This document shows positions 44,311 to 53,353 of a stretch of DNA of 64,000 nt, piece by piece. The translations under genes were made by a program, and so were the position numbers. Location of the stretch: the NCBI RefSeq assembly GCF_013376095.1, contig NZ_JAAMFN010000015.1, positions 1-64,000 of the forward strand. The letters are read 5' to 3'. Within the stretch, counting starts at the first letter, position 1. The number at the start of each line of letters is the position of its first letter. The notes below the pieces were generated by a model. The model was not told the DNA's origin and ran no database searches. It was given only the letters and a program-made list of their open reading frames with translations. The DNA is from Arthrobacter sp. SDTb3-6 (lineage in GTDB: Bacteria; Actinomycetota; Actinomycetes; Actinomycetales; Micrococcaceae).

Positions 44311-45413
44311 TGGCTCACCAGTGGCGCGGGGTAGTCCGCGAATATGCAGAACGCCTGCCGGTAACGGCGGAAACCAAGGTCATTACGCTGGGCGAGGGCG
44401 GCACGCCCCTGGTGTACGCCCAGAAGCTTTCCGAGCTCACCGGCTCGAAGGTGTACCTGAAGGTGGAGGGCATGAACCCCACCGGCTCCTTCAAGGACCG
44501 CGGCATGACCATGGCCATGACGGCGGCAGTCGCCGCCGGGGCCAAGGCCGTGGTGTGCGCCTCCACCGGCAACACCTCCGCCTCCGCCGCCGCGTATGCC
44601 AAGCAGGCCGGGCTCACCTGCGCCGTGCTGGTGCCCGAAGGCAAAATCTCCATGGGCAAGCTCAGCCAGGCCGTGGCCCACGGCGCCACCATCCTGCAGG
44701 TGGACGGCAACTTCGACAACTGCCTGGACGTGGCGCGCAAGCTGGCCGACTCCTACCCGGTGTTCCTGGTCAACTCCGTCAACCCGGCCCGTATCGAGGG
44801 CCAGAAGACCGGCGCCTTTGAAGTCGTCGACTCCCTCGGCGACGCCCCGGACTACCATGTGCTGCCCGTCGGCAACGCCGGCAACATCAGCGCCTACTGG
44901 CGCGGCTACAAGGAATACTCGGCCCCCTACGAGTCGGCCGCCGCCGGCACGCTCCCCGCCGTGTCCACGCACACCCCCATCATGTGGGGCTTCCAGGCCG
45001 CCGGCGCCGCCCCGTTCGTGGCCGGCCACCCCATCACGGAGCCGGACACCATCGCCACGGCCATCCGCATCGGCAACCCGGCGTCCTGGGACCTGGCCAT
45101 CGCCGCCCGCGATGAGTCCGGCGGCCTGATCGACTCGGTCACCGACGAGGAAATCCTCGCCGCCCACCGCTGGCTCTCCGCCAAGGAAGGCGTGTTCGTG
45201 GAGCCCGCGTCCGCAGCGGGCGTCGCGGGCCTCATCAAGAAGCATGCCGCCGGGGAAGTCCCCGCGGGCAAGACGATTGTCATCACGGTCACGGGCCACG
45301 GCCTGAAGGACCCCGACTGGGCCCTGAAGAACGTTGACGGCAGCGCCGTTGAGCCCACCCGGGTGGAGTACGACGTCGTCACCGTCGCCAAAGCCCTCGG
45401 CCTCGCCGACTAG
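44310..45413 (+). CDS. thrC: Threonine synthase
   Basis: A 367-residue PLP enzyme converting O-phosphohomoserine to threonine. The PLP Lys is in [15 protein letters not shown] (about 53-67). Phosphate-binding [15 protein letters not shown] and [10 protein letters not shown] are present. The short form (about 360 residues) is typical of Gram-positives. Ribosome site GGTGGAGGGAG lies within the end of hom. Expression is coupled to hom. Confidence 0.95.
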   Translation: MAHQWRGVVREYAERLPVTAETKVITLGEGGTPLVYAQKLSELTGSKVYLKVEGMNPTGSFKDRGMTMAMTAAVAAGAKAVVCASTGNTSASAAAYAKQAGLTCAVLVPEGKISMGKLSQAVAHGATILQVDGNFDNCLDVARKLADSYPVFLVNSVNPARIEGQKTGAFEVVDSLGDAPDYHVLPVGNAGNISAYWRGYKEYSAPYESAAAGTLPAVSTHTPIMWGFQAAGAAPFVAGHPITEPDTIATAIRIGNPASWDLAIAARDESGGLIDSVTDEEILAAHRWLSAKEGVFVEPASAAGVAGLIKKHAAGEVPAGKTIVITVTGHGLKDPDWALKNVDGSAVEPTRVEYDVVTVAKALGLAD

Positions 45414-45433
45414 TCCCGCCCGCCGAGACGTCC

Positions 45434-46438
45434 TTGACCACCATGACAGGCACCGCCATGACACTCACGCCCTCCGCCGCCACGGCACTTGCCCCGGGCT
45501 TCACCGCCACGGTGCAGGTGCCTGGCACCAGCGCCAACCTCGGCCCCGGATTCGACTCCCTGGGCCTGGCTGTTTCCCTGTACGACACCCTGGAGGTCAC
45601 CACCCTGGCGGAGGACGTCCTGGAATTTGACCTGCACGGGGAGGGCGTGGACGAACTGCCCCGGGACGCGGGCCACCTGGTGGTCAAGGCCATGGACCTG
45701 GCCCTGGCCCGCCTGGGGTACCGCCGCGGCGGCTTGAGGATTTGTGCCCACAACGTGCTGCCGCACGGGCGCGGGTTGGGCTCCTCGGCTTCGGCCATTG
45801 TGGCCGCCATCGCCGCCGCCAACGCCCTGGTGGCACCGGCCGACCGGCAGGACCGGCAGTGGGTGCTGCAGCTGGCTTCGGAAATGGAGGGGCACCCGGA
45901 CAACGTTGCACCGGCCATCTTCGGTGCCGTCGCCATCTCCTGGCAGGCGGACGGGGAATACGCCACCACGCGGCTCACGCCGTCGGACGCAGTGGTCCCG
46001 GTGGTGGCAATTCCCAACTTTGAGGTCAAGACCGAGCTGGCCCGCGGGCTCCTGCCGGCCACGGTGCCGCACGCCGACGCTGCCGCCAACTCGGGCCGTG
46101 CGGCGCTGCTGATGCATGCGCTCAAGGACGCGCCGGAACTGCTGGCCGCCGGCACCCGCGACTACCTGCACCAGGGCTACCGTGCCGCCGCCATGCCGGA
46201 AAGCGCGGAGCTCGTCACGGCACTGCGTTTGGCGGGGCACGCCGCGTTCATTTCCGGGGCCGGGCCCACAGTCATGACGTTGGCAAACGGTGGGGCCGAG
46301 GCCGACGCAGTGGTGGAATTCATCCGCAGGCGCAATCCGGCGGCCACGGATTTGGCAACCGGCGGCGTGTCGTGGCGCGTGCTGCGGCTGGCCGTTGACC
46401 TTGAAGGTGCTAAAGTGGAAGTGCATCCGGGTTCATAA
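45434..46438 (+). CDS. thrB: Homoserine kinase
   Basis: A 334-residue GHMP kinase that phosphorylates homoserine. The ATP loop is PHGRGLGSSASAIVAAIAAAN (about 108-128), with N-terminal VPGTSANLGPGFDSLGLAV and C-terminal ISGAGPTVMTL. The start may be TTG 45434, ATG 45443 or ATG 45458. Gene order hom-thrC-thrB is the actinobacterial form. It ends the amino-acid operon, 288 bp before rho. Confidence 0.94.
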   Translation: MTTMTGTAMTLTPSAATALAPGFTATVQVPGTSANLGPGFDSLGLAVSLYDTLEVTTLAEDVLEFDLHGEGVDELPRDAGHLVVKAMDLALARLGYRRGGLRICAHNVLPHGRGLGSSASAIVAAIAAANALVAPADRQDRQWVLQLASEMEGHPDNVAPAIFGAVAISWQADGEYATTRLTPSDAVVPVVAIPNFEVKTELARGLLPATVPHADAAANSGRAALLMHALKDAPELLAAGTRDYLHQGYRAAAMPESAELVTALRLAGHAAFISGAGPTVMTLANGGAEADAVVEFIRRRNPAATDLATGGVSWRVLRLAVDLEGAKVEVHPGS

Positions 46439-46726
46439 GCGGCCCAAGATTGATGCCACCCCTTCACCGTGACGTTCCATCTGGGCCGGCCGGTAGATCG
46501 AATCAACAATTGGCAGCCGCCTCGTTTATTCACGAATTGGTCTTTTTACAGGTTGATTCAGGGGTGAACACCCCCAATCCCGCACTTCCAAAAGATTTCG
46601 CAAGTGCGAATTGGAACCTCAGCTGTTTTTCTTAGCCCCGGCCTGTGCGGCAGCGGCAGGACGGCTGACACTAATCATCGCGGCCTCGCTCCAAGGGGCT
46701 CGCTTTTCGAGGGGGAAGGATCCTTC
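46439..46726 (+). promoter_or_regulatory. Hairpin-rich rho leader
   Basis: The gap between thrB and rho holds a GGGGTGAACACCCC hairpin (46561-46574) that may terminate thrB. Next, CGCACTT (46581-46587) pairs with AAGTGCG (46602-46608). The same bases can alternatively form TTCGCA-AG-TGCGAA (46597-46610), so the two stems exclude each other. T5 follows at 46625-46629. Rho genes in other bacteria are autoregulated through their leaders; this may be an equivalent. No promoter is certain. Confidence 0.4.
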
Positions 46727-48916
46727 GTGACAGAAACCATGACTCCAGCTGCCGTCAACCAGGCAGCTGAGTTGGACGACACCGCCAAATCCACAGCAAC
46801 GGCCAAGCCGGCCGGCCTGGCGGGCCTGAAGCTGGCCCAGCTGCAGGCACTCGCCGGCCAGCTCGGCATTACCGGCGGGTCCCGGATGCGCAAGGGAGAC
46901 CTGGTTGCCGCCATTTCGGCCCACCAGCGCGGTTCGTCCGTGGCTGACCGCCCGGTGCGCACGGCCAAGGACGACGGCGCAGCCGCCGCACCCGCCAAGC
47001 GGGCACCCCGCAGCAGCAAGGACAGCTCCGCTGCCGCAGCCGAAGCTCCCGCAGCCCCGGCCGAGTCCGCCCCGGAAGAGCGCCCGGCCCGCGGCCGCCG
47101 CAGCCGCCGGGCAGCCAGCAGCGACGGCATCATCACCACCGGTGACGCCACAGTGCAGACCGCCGCCGTGGAAGCCCCGGCGGCCCCCGCCGCGGAAGGC
47201 GCGCACGGCGACCAGGCACAGGCAGCCGAACAGGGCGCCGACGGCGAGGTCCGCCGCCAGCCCCGTACCCGCAACCGCCGCGCACAAGGCGGCGGACGCG
47301 ACGCGGCCACCCCACAGGACGCCTCCGCGGAACCGAAGACGGAAACGGCTGCACCCCAGGCCGACGCCGGCCAGGGCGCGCAGCACCAAGGCGAGCACGC
47401 TGCTGCCGGCGAGAACGGCGAGGGTTCCGAGCGTCACGAGAAGAACGACCGCAACAACCGCCGCAACCAGCGCAACCAGCGCAACAACGACCGCCAGGGC
47501 ACCGGACAGCCGTCCACTGAGCGTTCGTCCAACACTGAGCGTTCGTCCAACGGCGGCAACGATGACGAAGACGGATCGCGCAACAACCGCAACCGCCGCA
47601 ACCGCCGCGACCGCAACGATTCCTCCGACCGCAACGACCGGGGCGGAAACAGCCGCAACGACCGCAACGACCGCTTCCGCGACCGCAACGAGCGCCGCCG
47701 CGGACGCAACGCCGGTCCGGACTTTGACGACACCGAGGTGACCGAGGACGACGTCCTGCTGCCCGTGGCCGGCATCCTGGACATCCTGGACAACTACGCC
47801 TTTGTCCGGACCTCCGGCTACCTGCCCGGCTCCAACGACGTCTACGTCTCCCTCTCGCAGGTGAAGAAGTACAACCTGCGCAAGGGCGACGCCGTCGTCG
47901 GCGCCATCCGCGCCCCCCGTGACGGCGAGGACCGCAGCCAGGGCCAGAGCGCCCGCCAGAAGTTCAACGCCCTGGTGCGCGTCACCAGCGTCAACGGCAA
48001 GAACCCGGACGAGCTCAAGGACCGCGTTGAATTTGCCAAGCTGGTCCCGCTGTACCCGTCCGAGCGCCTGCGCCTGGAGACGGACCCCAAGAAGATCGGC
48101 CCGCGCGTCATTGACCTGGTGGCCCCGATCGGCAAGGGCCAGCGCGGCCTGATCGTCTCCCCGCCCAAGGCTGGAAAGACGCTGATCCTGCAGTCGATCG
48201 CGAACGCCATCACCACCAACAACCCTGAGGTCCACCTCATGATGGTGCTGGTTGACGAACGCCCAGAAGAAGTCACCGACATGCAGCGCACCGTCAAGGG
48301 TGAGGTCATCGCCTCCACCTTCGACCGCCCCGCAGACGACCACACGCAGGTGGCTGAACTCTCCATCGAGCGTGCCAAGCGCCTCGTGGAGATGGGCATG
48401 GATGTGGTGGTCCTGTTGGATTCCATGACCCGCCTGGGCCGTGCCTACAACAACTCCGCACCGTCCTCCGGACGCATCCTCTCCGGTGGTGTGGATTCCG
48501 CTGCACTGTACCCGCCGAAGCGCTTCTTCGGTGCGGCCCGCAACATCGAAAACGGCGGCTCGCTGACCATCCTGGCAACGGCCCTGGTGGAAACCGGGTC
48601 CAAGGCCGACGAGGTCATCTTCGAAGAGTTCAAGGGCACGGGCAACATGGAACTGCGCCTGTCGCGCCAGCTGGCCGACAAGCGCATCTTCCCGGCTGTT
48701 GACGTCAACGCCTCGGGTACCCGACGCGAAGAAAACCTGCTCTCCCCGGAAGAGGTCAAGATCATGTGGCGCCTGCGCCGCGTCCTCTCCGGCCTGGAAA
48801 TGCAGCAGTCGCTTGAACTGCTGACCTCCAAGATCCGTGAGACGCAGTCCAACGTCGAGTTCCTCATGCAGATCCAGAAGACCACCCTGGGATCCAAGGC
48901 CGAGCACGACAAGTAG
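46727..48916 (+). CDS. rho: Transcription termination factor Rho
   Basis: A 729-residue Rho, far longer than the E. coli 419 residues because of a 330-residue low-complexity N-terminal region rich in Ala/Pro then Arg/Asn/Asp (many NRRNRR and NDRN blocks), typical of actinobacteria. The Rho N-terminal helical domain occurs at about 25-70 (LAGLKLAQLQALAGQLGITGGSRMRKGDLVAAI). The RNA-binding domain is at about 340-420, Walker A PPKAGKT near 479, and the R-loop/Q-loop ATPase core follows. The GTG start is chosen because GGGGGAAGGA lies 6 bp upstream. Confidence 0.95.
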   Translation: MTETMTPAAVNQAAELDDTAKSTATAKPAGLAGLKLAQLQALAGQLGITGGSRMRKGDLVAAISAHQRGSSVADRPVRTAKDDGAAAAPAKRAPRSSKDSSAAAAEAPAAPAESAPEERPARGRRSRRAASSDGIITTGDATVQTAAVEAPAAPAAEGAHGDQAQAAEQGADGEVRRQPRTRNRRAQGGGRDAATPQDASAEPKTETAAPQADAGQGAQHQGEHAAAGENGEGSERHEKNDRNNRRNQRNQRNNDRQGTGQPSTERSSNTERSSNGGNDDEDGSRNNRNRRNRRDRNDSSDRNDRGGNSRNDRNDRFRDRNERRRGRNAGPDFDDTEVTEDDVLLPVAGILDILDNYAFVRTSGYLPGSNDVYVSLSQVKKYNLRKGDAVVGAIRAPRDGEDRSQGQSARQKFNALVRVTSVNGKNPDELKDRVEFAKLVPLYPSERLRLETDPKKIGPRVIDLVAPIGKGQRGLIVSPPKAGKTLILQSIANAITTNNPEVHLMMVLVDERPEEVTDMQRTVKGEVIASTFDRPADDHTQVAELSIERAKRLVEMGMDVVVLLDSMTRLGRAYNNSAPSSGRILSGGVDSAALYPPKRFFGAARNIENGGSLTILATALVETGSKADEVIFEEFKGTGNMELRLSRQLADKRIFPAVDVNASGTRREENLLSPEEVKIMWRLRRVLSGLEMQQSLELLTSKIRETQSNVEFLMQIQKTTLGSKAEHDK

Positions 48917-48925
48917 CTGAGTACA

Positions 48926-48964
48926 AGGGGCGGGACCGGACATTCGTGTCCGGCCCGCCCCTTC
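48926..48964 (+). terminator. Terminator hairpin of rho
   Basis: AAGGGGCGGG-CCGGACA and TGTCCGG-CCCGCCCCTT form a long stem (one bulged base) with loop TTCG, 10 bp after the rho stop. A short T-stretch is lacking, but the stability and place make it a convincing 3' end. Confidence 0.75.
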
Positions 48965-48978
48965 GCGTTGCGCGGCCG

Positions 48979-49017
48979 TCAAGCCTGTCGGGACGCGGTG
49001 GTCGAGCCTGTCGAGAG
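48979..49017. repeat. GTCGAG-type dispersed repeats after rho
   Basis: GTCAAGCCTGTCGGGAC (48979-48995) and GGTCGAGCCTGTCGAGA (48999-49015) are two tandemly placed copies of the same short partly palindromic repeat found inside hrpA. They abut the large inverted-repeat element. Confidence 0.7.
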
Positions 49018-49024
49018 CCTGGGC

Positions 49025-49359
49025 GCCGTGGTCCGGTCCGGCGGCGGAGCGGCATTCCCTCGGTCGCTATCCGACTGACGGCCGCGGGCGGCCTTACAGT
49101 CTCCTTTACGCGACCTACGGAAACACCGCTCCACCACCTGCGCGGCAGGCCCACCAGCTGGCCCAAGGGCACTTCGTGTCCATGGGCCCAGCGCGCCGGG
49201 TGCCCGTCCGGACAATTCAGCAAGGGCGACGGAGAGGCCAAGGCGGGGGAGCCGATGTTTTTGTAGTCCGGCGTAAAGGAGACCCGAAGGCCGCCCGCGG
49301 CCGAAGGGGCGGATAGCCGGACGGGAAAACGTCGGGCCGCCGCCGGACCGGGCCACGGG
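49025..49359. repeat. Large imperfect inverted-repeat element between rho and prfA
   Basis: The left arm (about 49025-49140) and right arm (about 49238-49359) are complementary over most of 115 bp, flanking a centre of about 100 bp. Diagnostic paired blocks are GGTCCGGCGGCGG with CCGCCGCCGGACC, CTATCCG with CGGATAG, GGCCGCGGGCGGCCTT with AAGGCCGCCCGCGGCC, and GTCTCCTTTACGC with GCGTAAAGGAGAC. No convincing gene lies within it. A 14-bp direct repeat (GGACCGGGCCACGG) occurs twice at the right end. It looks like a MITE-type or two-copy repeat insertion; the 530-bp gap 48917-49446 contains only this, the rho terminator and the prfA promoter. Confidence 0.85.
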
Positions 49360-49414
49360 GACCGGGCCACGGGCGGCCGGGCCAGGGCGGCCGGGTACGG
49401 ACAGCAGAAGTAAT

Positions 49415-49447
49415 TAGACTTGACTTACGTCGAGAGAGGTTTTGAAA
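49415..49447 (+). promoter_or_regulatory. prfA promoter -10 and ribosome site
   Basis: TAGACT (49415-49420) resembles an actinobacterial -10, followed by GAGAGAGG (about 49432-49439), 7 bp before the ATG at 49447. The -35 would fall in the GC-rich edge of the inverted-repeat element and is not recognisable. Confidence 0.4.
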
Positions 49448-50520
49448 TGTTTGAATCCATCCACGGGCTGCTTGATGAGCATGCCGAACTGCAGCAGCGG
49501 CTCAGCGACCCCGCCGTCCATGCCGACCAGTCGCTGGCGCGCAGGTTGGGACGCCGGTACGCGGAGTTGAGCGGCGTGGTGGAGGGATACCACCAGGTGG
49601 AACAGCTCACCGGCGATCTTGAGGCGGCCAGGGAAATGGCGGCCGAAGACCCGGACTTTGCTGCCGAGGTGCCCGATCTTGAGAGCCAGCTCGCCTCAGC
49701 GCAGGAAAAGTTGCGCCGGCTGCTGATCCCGCGCGACCCCGACGATGCCCGGGACGTGATCCTGGAGGTCAAGGCCGGGGAGGGTGGCGACGAGGCCGCC
49801 CTGTTCGCGGCGGACCTGGTCCGGATGTACACGCGGTATGCGGATTCACGCGGGTGGAAGACGGAAGTCATCTCCTCCACGGAGTCCGACCTCGGCGGAT
49901 ACAAGGACATTTCCATTGCCGTCAAGGGCCGCTCCAATGATCCCGCCGAGGGCGTGTATGCACGCCTGAAGTTTGAAGGCGGCGTCCATCGCGTGCAGCG
50001 GGTGCCGGCCACGGAATCCCAGGGACGCATCCACACCTCTGCCGCCGGGGTCCTGGTGCTGCCGGAGGTCGATGAACCCGAAGAGGTGGACATCAACCAG
50101 AACGACCTCAAGATTGATGTTTACCGTTCTTCAGGCCCTGGCGGGCAGTCCGTGAACACCACCGACTCCGCAGTGCGCATCACGCACCTTCCCACGGGGA
50201 TCGTGGTGGCCATGCAGAACGAGAAGTCGCAGCTGCAAAACCGCGAGGCCGGCATGCGCGTGCTCCGTGCGCGCATCCTGGCCCACCAGCAGGCCATCAT
50301 CGACGCCGAGAACTCGGCCGTGCGCAAGTCGCAGATCCGCACCATGGACCGCTCTGAGCGCATCCGCACCTACAACTACCCGGAAAACCGGATCGCCGAC
50401 CACCGCACCGGCTACAAGGCCTATAACCTGGACGCCGTCATGAACGGCGACCTTGAAGCCGTGGTGCAGTCGGCCATCGAGATGGATGAGCAGCACCGGC
50501 TGGACGCCCTGGGTGACTGA
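49447..50520 (+). CDS. prfA: Peptide chain release factor 1
   Basis: A 357-residue RF1 for UAA/UAG. The PxT-type codon-reading motif lies in [16 protein letters not shown] and the GGQ motif is at 232-234 in [23 protein letters not shown] is preferred to a TTG 27 bp upstream because of the GAGAGAGG site. Its end overlaps prmC by 8 bp, which fits PrmC methylating this GGQ glutamine. Confidence 0.95.
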   Translation: MFESIHGLLDEHAELQQRLSDPAVHADQSLARRLGRRYAELSGVVEGYHQVEQLTGDLEAAREMAAEDPDFAAEVPDLESQLASAQEKLRRLLIPRDPDDARDVILEVKAGEGGDEAALFAADLVRMYTRYADSRGWKTEVISSTESDLGGYKDISIAVKGRSNDPAEGVYARLKFEGGVHRVQRVPATESQGRIHTSAAGVLVLPEVDEPEEVDINQNDLKIDVYRSSGPGGQSVNTTDSAVRITHLPTGIVVAMQNEKSQLQNREAGMRVLRARILAHQQAIIDAENSAVRKSQIRTMDRSERIRTYNYPENRIADHRTGYKAYNLDAVMNGDLEAVVQSAIEMDEQHRLDALGD

Positions 50521-51445
50521 CGGGGCCCATCGGGATTCCGCCCCGTCGGCCCGTGCCGCATCGCCGTCAGGTGCCGCGTCGCTGTCGGACGCCGTGAAGC
50601 GTGCGACGGCGGTCCTGGCGGCGGCCGGTGTGCCGTCACCGTCCGTGGACGCGCAGCTCCTGGCCGCGCACCTGCTTGGCGTGGGCCGCGGCGAACTGGC
50701 CGCCATGTTATTTGGCACAGCTGTGGCACCGGAGGGCTACGAGGCACTCGTGGCCCGGCGCGCCGCCCGCGAGCCGTTGCAGCACATCACCGGGACCGCC
50801 TATTTCCGCCACCTTGAACTGGCGGTGGGCAAGGGCGTCTTTGTGCCGCGGCCGGAGACGGAATCGGTGGTGCAGCTGGCCATCGACGTCTTAACACGAC
50901 TGCGCCAGGAACGTGGCGTGGACGGTACCTTGTCCGCCGTGGACCTTGGCACGGGGTCCGGGGCCATCGCCGCGTCGCTGGCCGGGGAGGTGCCCGGCTG
51001 CCGGGTGTACGCCGTTGAACTCAGCGACGAGGCGTATCCGTGGGCGGCAAGGAACCTGGCCGGGACCGGCGTCACGCTGGTTCACGGCGACCTGCGGGAG
51101 GCGTTCACCGAGCTGGACGGCACCGTGGACGTGGTGGTCTCCAACCCGCCCTACATTCCCGCCGGCGCCGTTCCCAGGGACCCGGAAGTGCAGCTCCACG
51201 ACCCCCACATGGCGCTGTATGGAGGGGGAGCGGACGGCATGGAAATGCCCATGGCCGCCTCTTCCGCCGCCGCGCGCCTGCTGCGCCCTGGCGGGTACTT
51301 CGTCATGGAACACGCCGAAGTCCAGGCTGCGCAGATGGCGGAACTGCTGAAAGGCAGTGGCGCCTGGGAAGACATTGCAACGCACCCCGACCTGACGGGA
51401 CGGGACCGGGCCACCAGCGCACGCCGCCCGGGGAGTGCCGGCTGA
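50513..51445 (+). CDS. prmC: Release-factor glutamine methyltransferase
   Basis: A 310-residue N5-glutamine methyltransferase for RF1/RF2. Substrate-binding N-terminal helices span 20-100, the SAM motif is [21 protein letters not shown] and the catalytic NPPY is at 211-214 in [13 protein letters not shown] start inside the end of prfA. The C-terminus [13 protein letters not shown] is usual. Confidence 0.94.
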   Translation: MTDGAHRDSAPSARAASPSGAASLSDAVKRATAVLAAAGVPSPSVDAQLLAAHLLGVGRGELAAMLFGTAVAPEGYEALVARRAAREPLQHITGTAYFRHLELAVGKGVFVPRPETESVVQLAIDVLTRLRQERGVDGTLSAVDLGTGSGAIAASLAGEVPGCRVYAVELSDEAYPWAARNLAGTGVTLVHGDLREAFTELDGTVDVVVSNPPYIPAGAVPRDPEVQLHDPHMALYGGGADGMEMPMAASSAAARLLRPGGYFVMEHAEVQAAQMAELLKGSGAWEDIATHPDLTGRDRATSARRPGSAG

Positions 51446-51518
51446 AGGAAGGGCCCATCGCCGTGGCCGGGGATGCGGCGTTCACGTACCGGGGTTTCCG
51501 GATGAAAGAATGGTCAAT

Positions 51519-52322
51519 GTGAGTACCACTTCGTATAACTGCACCAATGATGAACAGCGGGCCGAGGGACTGGCGCACGCCCAAAAGGCCATTGCGGCCA
51601 AGCAGGTCATCGTGATGCCTACGGACACCGTCTACGGGATCGCGGCCGACGCGTTCTCGCCGCAGGCCGTCGCCACCCTGCTCGCCGCCAAGGGCCGCGG
51701 GCGGAACATGCCCCCGCCAGTGCTGATTCCACGGATCGGCACCATGGAAGGGCTCGCCACGGAAATTCCTGACGATGCCCGCAGGCTCGCGGAAAAGTAC
51801 TGGCCCGGACCGCTGACGTTGATCTTCCACGCCCAGCCGTCCCTGACCTGGGACCTGGGTGACACCGTCGGCACCGTGGCACTGCGCGTGCCGGACGAGC
51901 AGCTGGCCCTGGACCTGCTGACCCTGACCGGACCGCTGGCCGTCTCCAGCGCCAACCGGACCGGGCAGCCCGCTGCGCAGACGGCCCAGGCGGCCCGTGA
52001 ACAGCTTGCTGAATCCGTGGAAGTTTACCTGGAGGCCGGGTTTCGCCCCCTAGCAGGCACGGACGGTGTTCCGTCAACGATCATTGACGCCACCGGGCCA
52101 CGGCTCCGCCTGGTCCGCGAAGGTGCCATCACGCTGGAGGAGATCCGGCGCATGGTGCCCAGTGCCCTGGGGCATGACGAGGAACCCCACATGTGGGAAC
52201 CAAGTGGTTCGGACTCGCCCGTCAGCCTGGAAAAGGCGGCCCCGGAGCCCGCTGGCACCGCGCAGGTCGAGCACGCAGGGGCCCAATCACCGGAGGCGGC
52301 CTCGAACACCGAGCAGGCCTGA
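51519..52322 (+). CDS. L-threonylcarbamoyladenylate synthase (Sua5/YciO/YrdC)
   Basis: A protein of about 267 residues that makes threonylcarbamoyl-AMP for the t6A modification of tRNAs. Family blocks are VIVMPTDTVYGIAADAFSP, AAKGRGRNMPPPVLIP, YWPGPLTLIF and PLAVSSANRTGQPAA. A Ser/Pro/Glu-rich tail follows 210. The start may be ATG 51510 or GTG 51519; GTG matches the usual N-terminus STTSYNCTNDEQR. Its place after prfA-prmC is conserved in actinobacteria. Confidence 0.9.
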   Translation: MSTTSYNCTNDEQRAEGLAHAQKAIAAKQVIVMPTDTVYGIAADAFSPQAVATLLAAKGRGRNMPPPVLIPRIGTMEGLATEIPDDARRLAEKYWPGPLTLIFHAQPSLTWDLGDTVGTVALRVPDEQLALDLLTLTGPLAVSSANRTGQPAAQTAQAAREQLAESVEVYLEAGFRPLAGTDGVPSTIIDATGPRLRLVREGAITLEEIRRMVPSALGHDEEPHMWEPSGSDSPVSLEKAAPEPAGTAQVEHAGAQSPEAASNTEQA

Positions 52323-52335
52323 TTCCGTGACGAAT

Positions 52336-52382
52336 GTACAGCTCCGGCGGGTCCGCTTTCAGCCGGCCCGCCGGAGCTGTAC
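52336..52382. terminator. Bidirectional terminator hairpin
   Basis: GTACAGCTCCGGCGGG (52336-52351) and CCCGCCGGAGCTGTAC (52367-52382) form a perfect 16-bp stem with a 15-nt loop, between the convergent Sua5-like and glycosyltransferase genes. There is no T-run on either side. Confidence 0.75.
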
Positions 52383-52391
52383 GCTCGGTGC

Positions 52392-53351
52392 CTAGAGGTC
52401 CAGCTTTGCCATGGGCTGCCACTGCCGGTCCGCCAGGATGGGGCGCGAGGCGCGCCATCCTGCCCACAGCCTGGCGCTGCCGCGCAGCGTCTTTTCCACG
52501 GCCAGCAGCCGCACCAGTTCCTTGGCTGCCGTCAGGGCCGTCCCGACGGCAAACCCCATGGGGTTGAACTGCCCGTGGGCGCGCAGGTACTGGGCCACGA
52601 GCCCGCGGTTGCGCATCACATAGAAGCGGCTCAGGTTGGAGGAGTCGTTCAGGTGCCGGATGTACAGGTCAACGGTGCGTTGTTCACGGACCTTGTGCAG
52701 CACAAACTCGTTCACGTACATGACGGGACGCTCCTGCGCCACCAGCCAGCCGTAAATGGCGTCGTCCCAGGTGATGAAGAAGCGCGGGTCCGGCAGGCCC
52801 GCCGACGCCACTGCGTCACGGTGCACCAGCATGCCCTCAAAGCAGCCAACGTTGGTGGGGAACTCGTTGGTGTGGGCGAAAACGTCGCCGCGCACCGGCA
52901 GGTGGATGCCCAGAAAGCTGCTGAATGTGTGTTGCCAAAAGAACGGCTTGCCTGCGGGGTCGTAGCGGCGGCCCACCAGCGCGTCGTATTTGTCCATCCA
53001 CGGCCCGAAGGCGCCGATGGCCCCGGGAACCGCGGTTACGTCGTCGTCCATCAGCCACATCCACTGGGCGCCTTCGGACAGTGCGCGCTCCACGCCGGCG
53101 GAAAAGCCGCCGGCGCCGCCCACATTCGTGCCCAGGGCCTGGTGGTGCAGGGCAACGGGGGACGGGAGGGCGGCCAGCCGCTCCCGTGCCGCGGCAATGA
53201 CTGCGGCCGTGTTGTCGGTGCTGGCGTTGTCCACCACCACAACGGCGTCGGGGGCCGGGTCAAGGGCGGCCACGGACTCCATCAGCCCGGCGAGATAGTC
53301 CGCCCGGTTGAAGGTGGTGATCACGATGAAGAAGCGGTCGCGTCGCCCCAC
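52392..53351 (-). CDS. GT2 glycosyltransferase (galactofuranosyl/rhamnosyl-like)
   Basis: A 319-residue family-2 glycosyltransferase. The GT-A start is FIVITTFNRADYLAGLMESV, the metal-binding acidic motif is WMWLMDDDVT (about 99-108) and WDD (FFITWDDAIYGWL) follows, as in GlfT/WbbL-type enzymes. It begins 2 bp after the upstream glycosyltransferase, so GTG 53351 is used; in-frame codons further upstream would overlap that gene. Acceptor and sugar are not known; cell-wall polysaccharide synthesis is likely. Confidence 0.84.
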   Translation of the reverse strand: MGRRDRFFIVITTFNRADYLAGLMESVAALDPAPDAVVVVDNASTDNTAAVIAAARERLAALPSPVALHHQALGTNVGGAGGFSAGVERALSEGAQWMWLMDDDVTAVPGAIGAFGPWMDKYDALVGRRYDPAGKPFFWQHTFSSFLGIHLPVRGDVFAHTNEFPTNVGCFEGMLVHRDAVASAGLPDPRFFITWDDAIYGWLVAQERPVMYVNEFVLHKVREQRTVDLYIRHLNDSSNLSRFYVMRNRGLVAQYLRAHGQFNPMGFAVGTALTAAKELVRLLAVEKTLRGSARLWAGWRASRPILADRQWQPMAKLDL

Positions 53352-53353
53352 GG

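Noticed and set aside
48864-49370. A 168-codon minus-strand frame in the rho-prfA gap
   Set aside because: It crosses the rho terminator, the rho 3' end and both arms of the inverted repeat; the only resemblance is between the two arms themselves.
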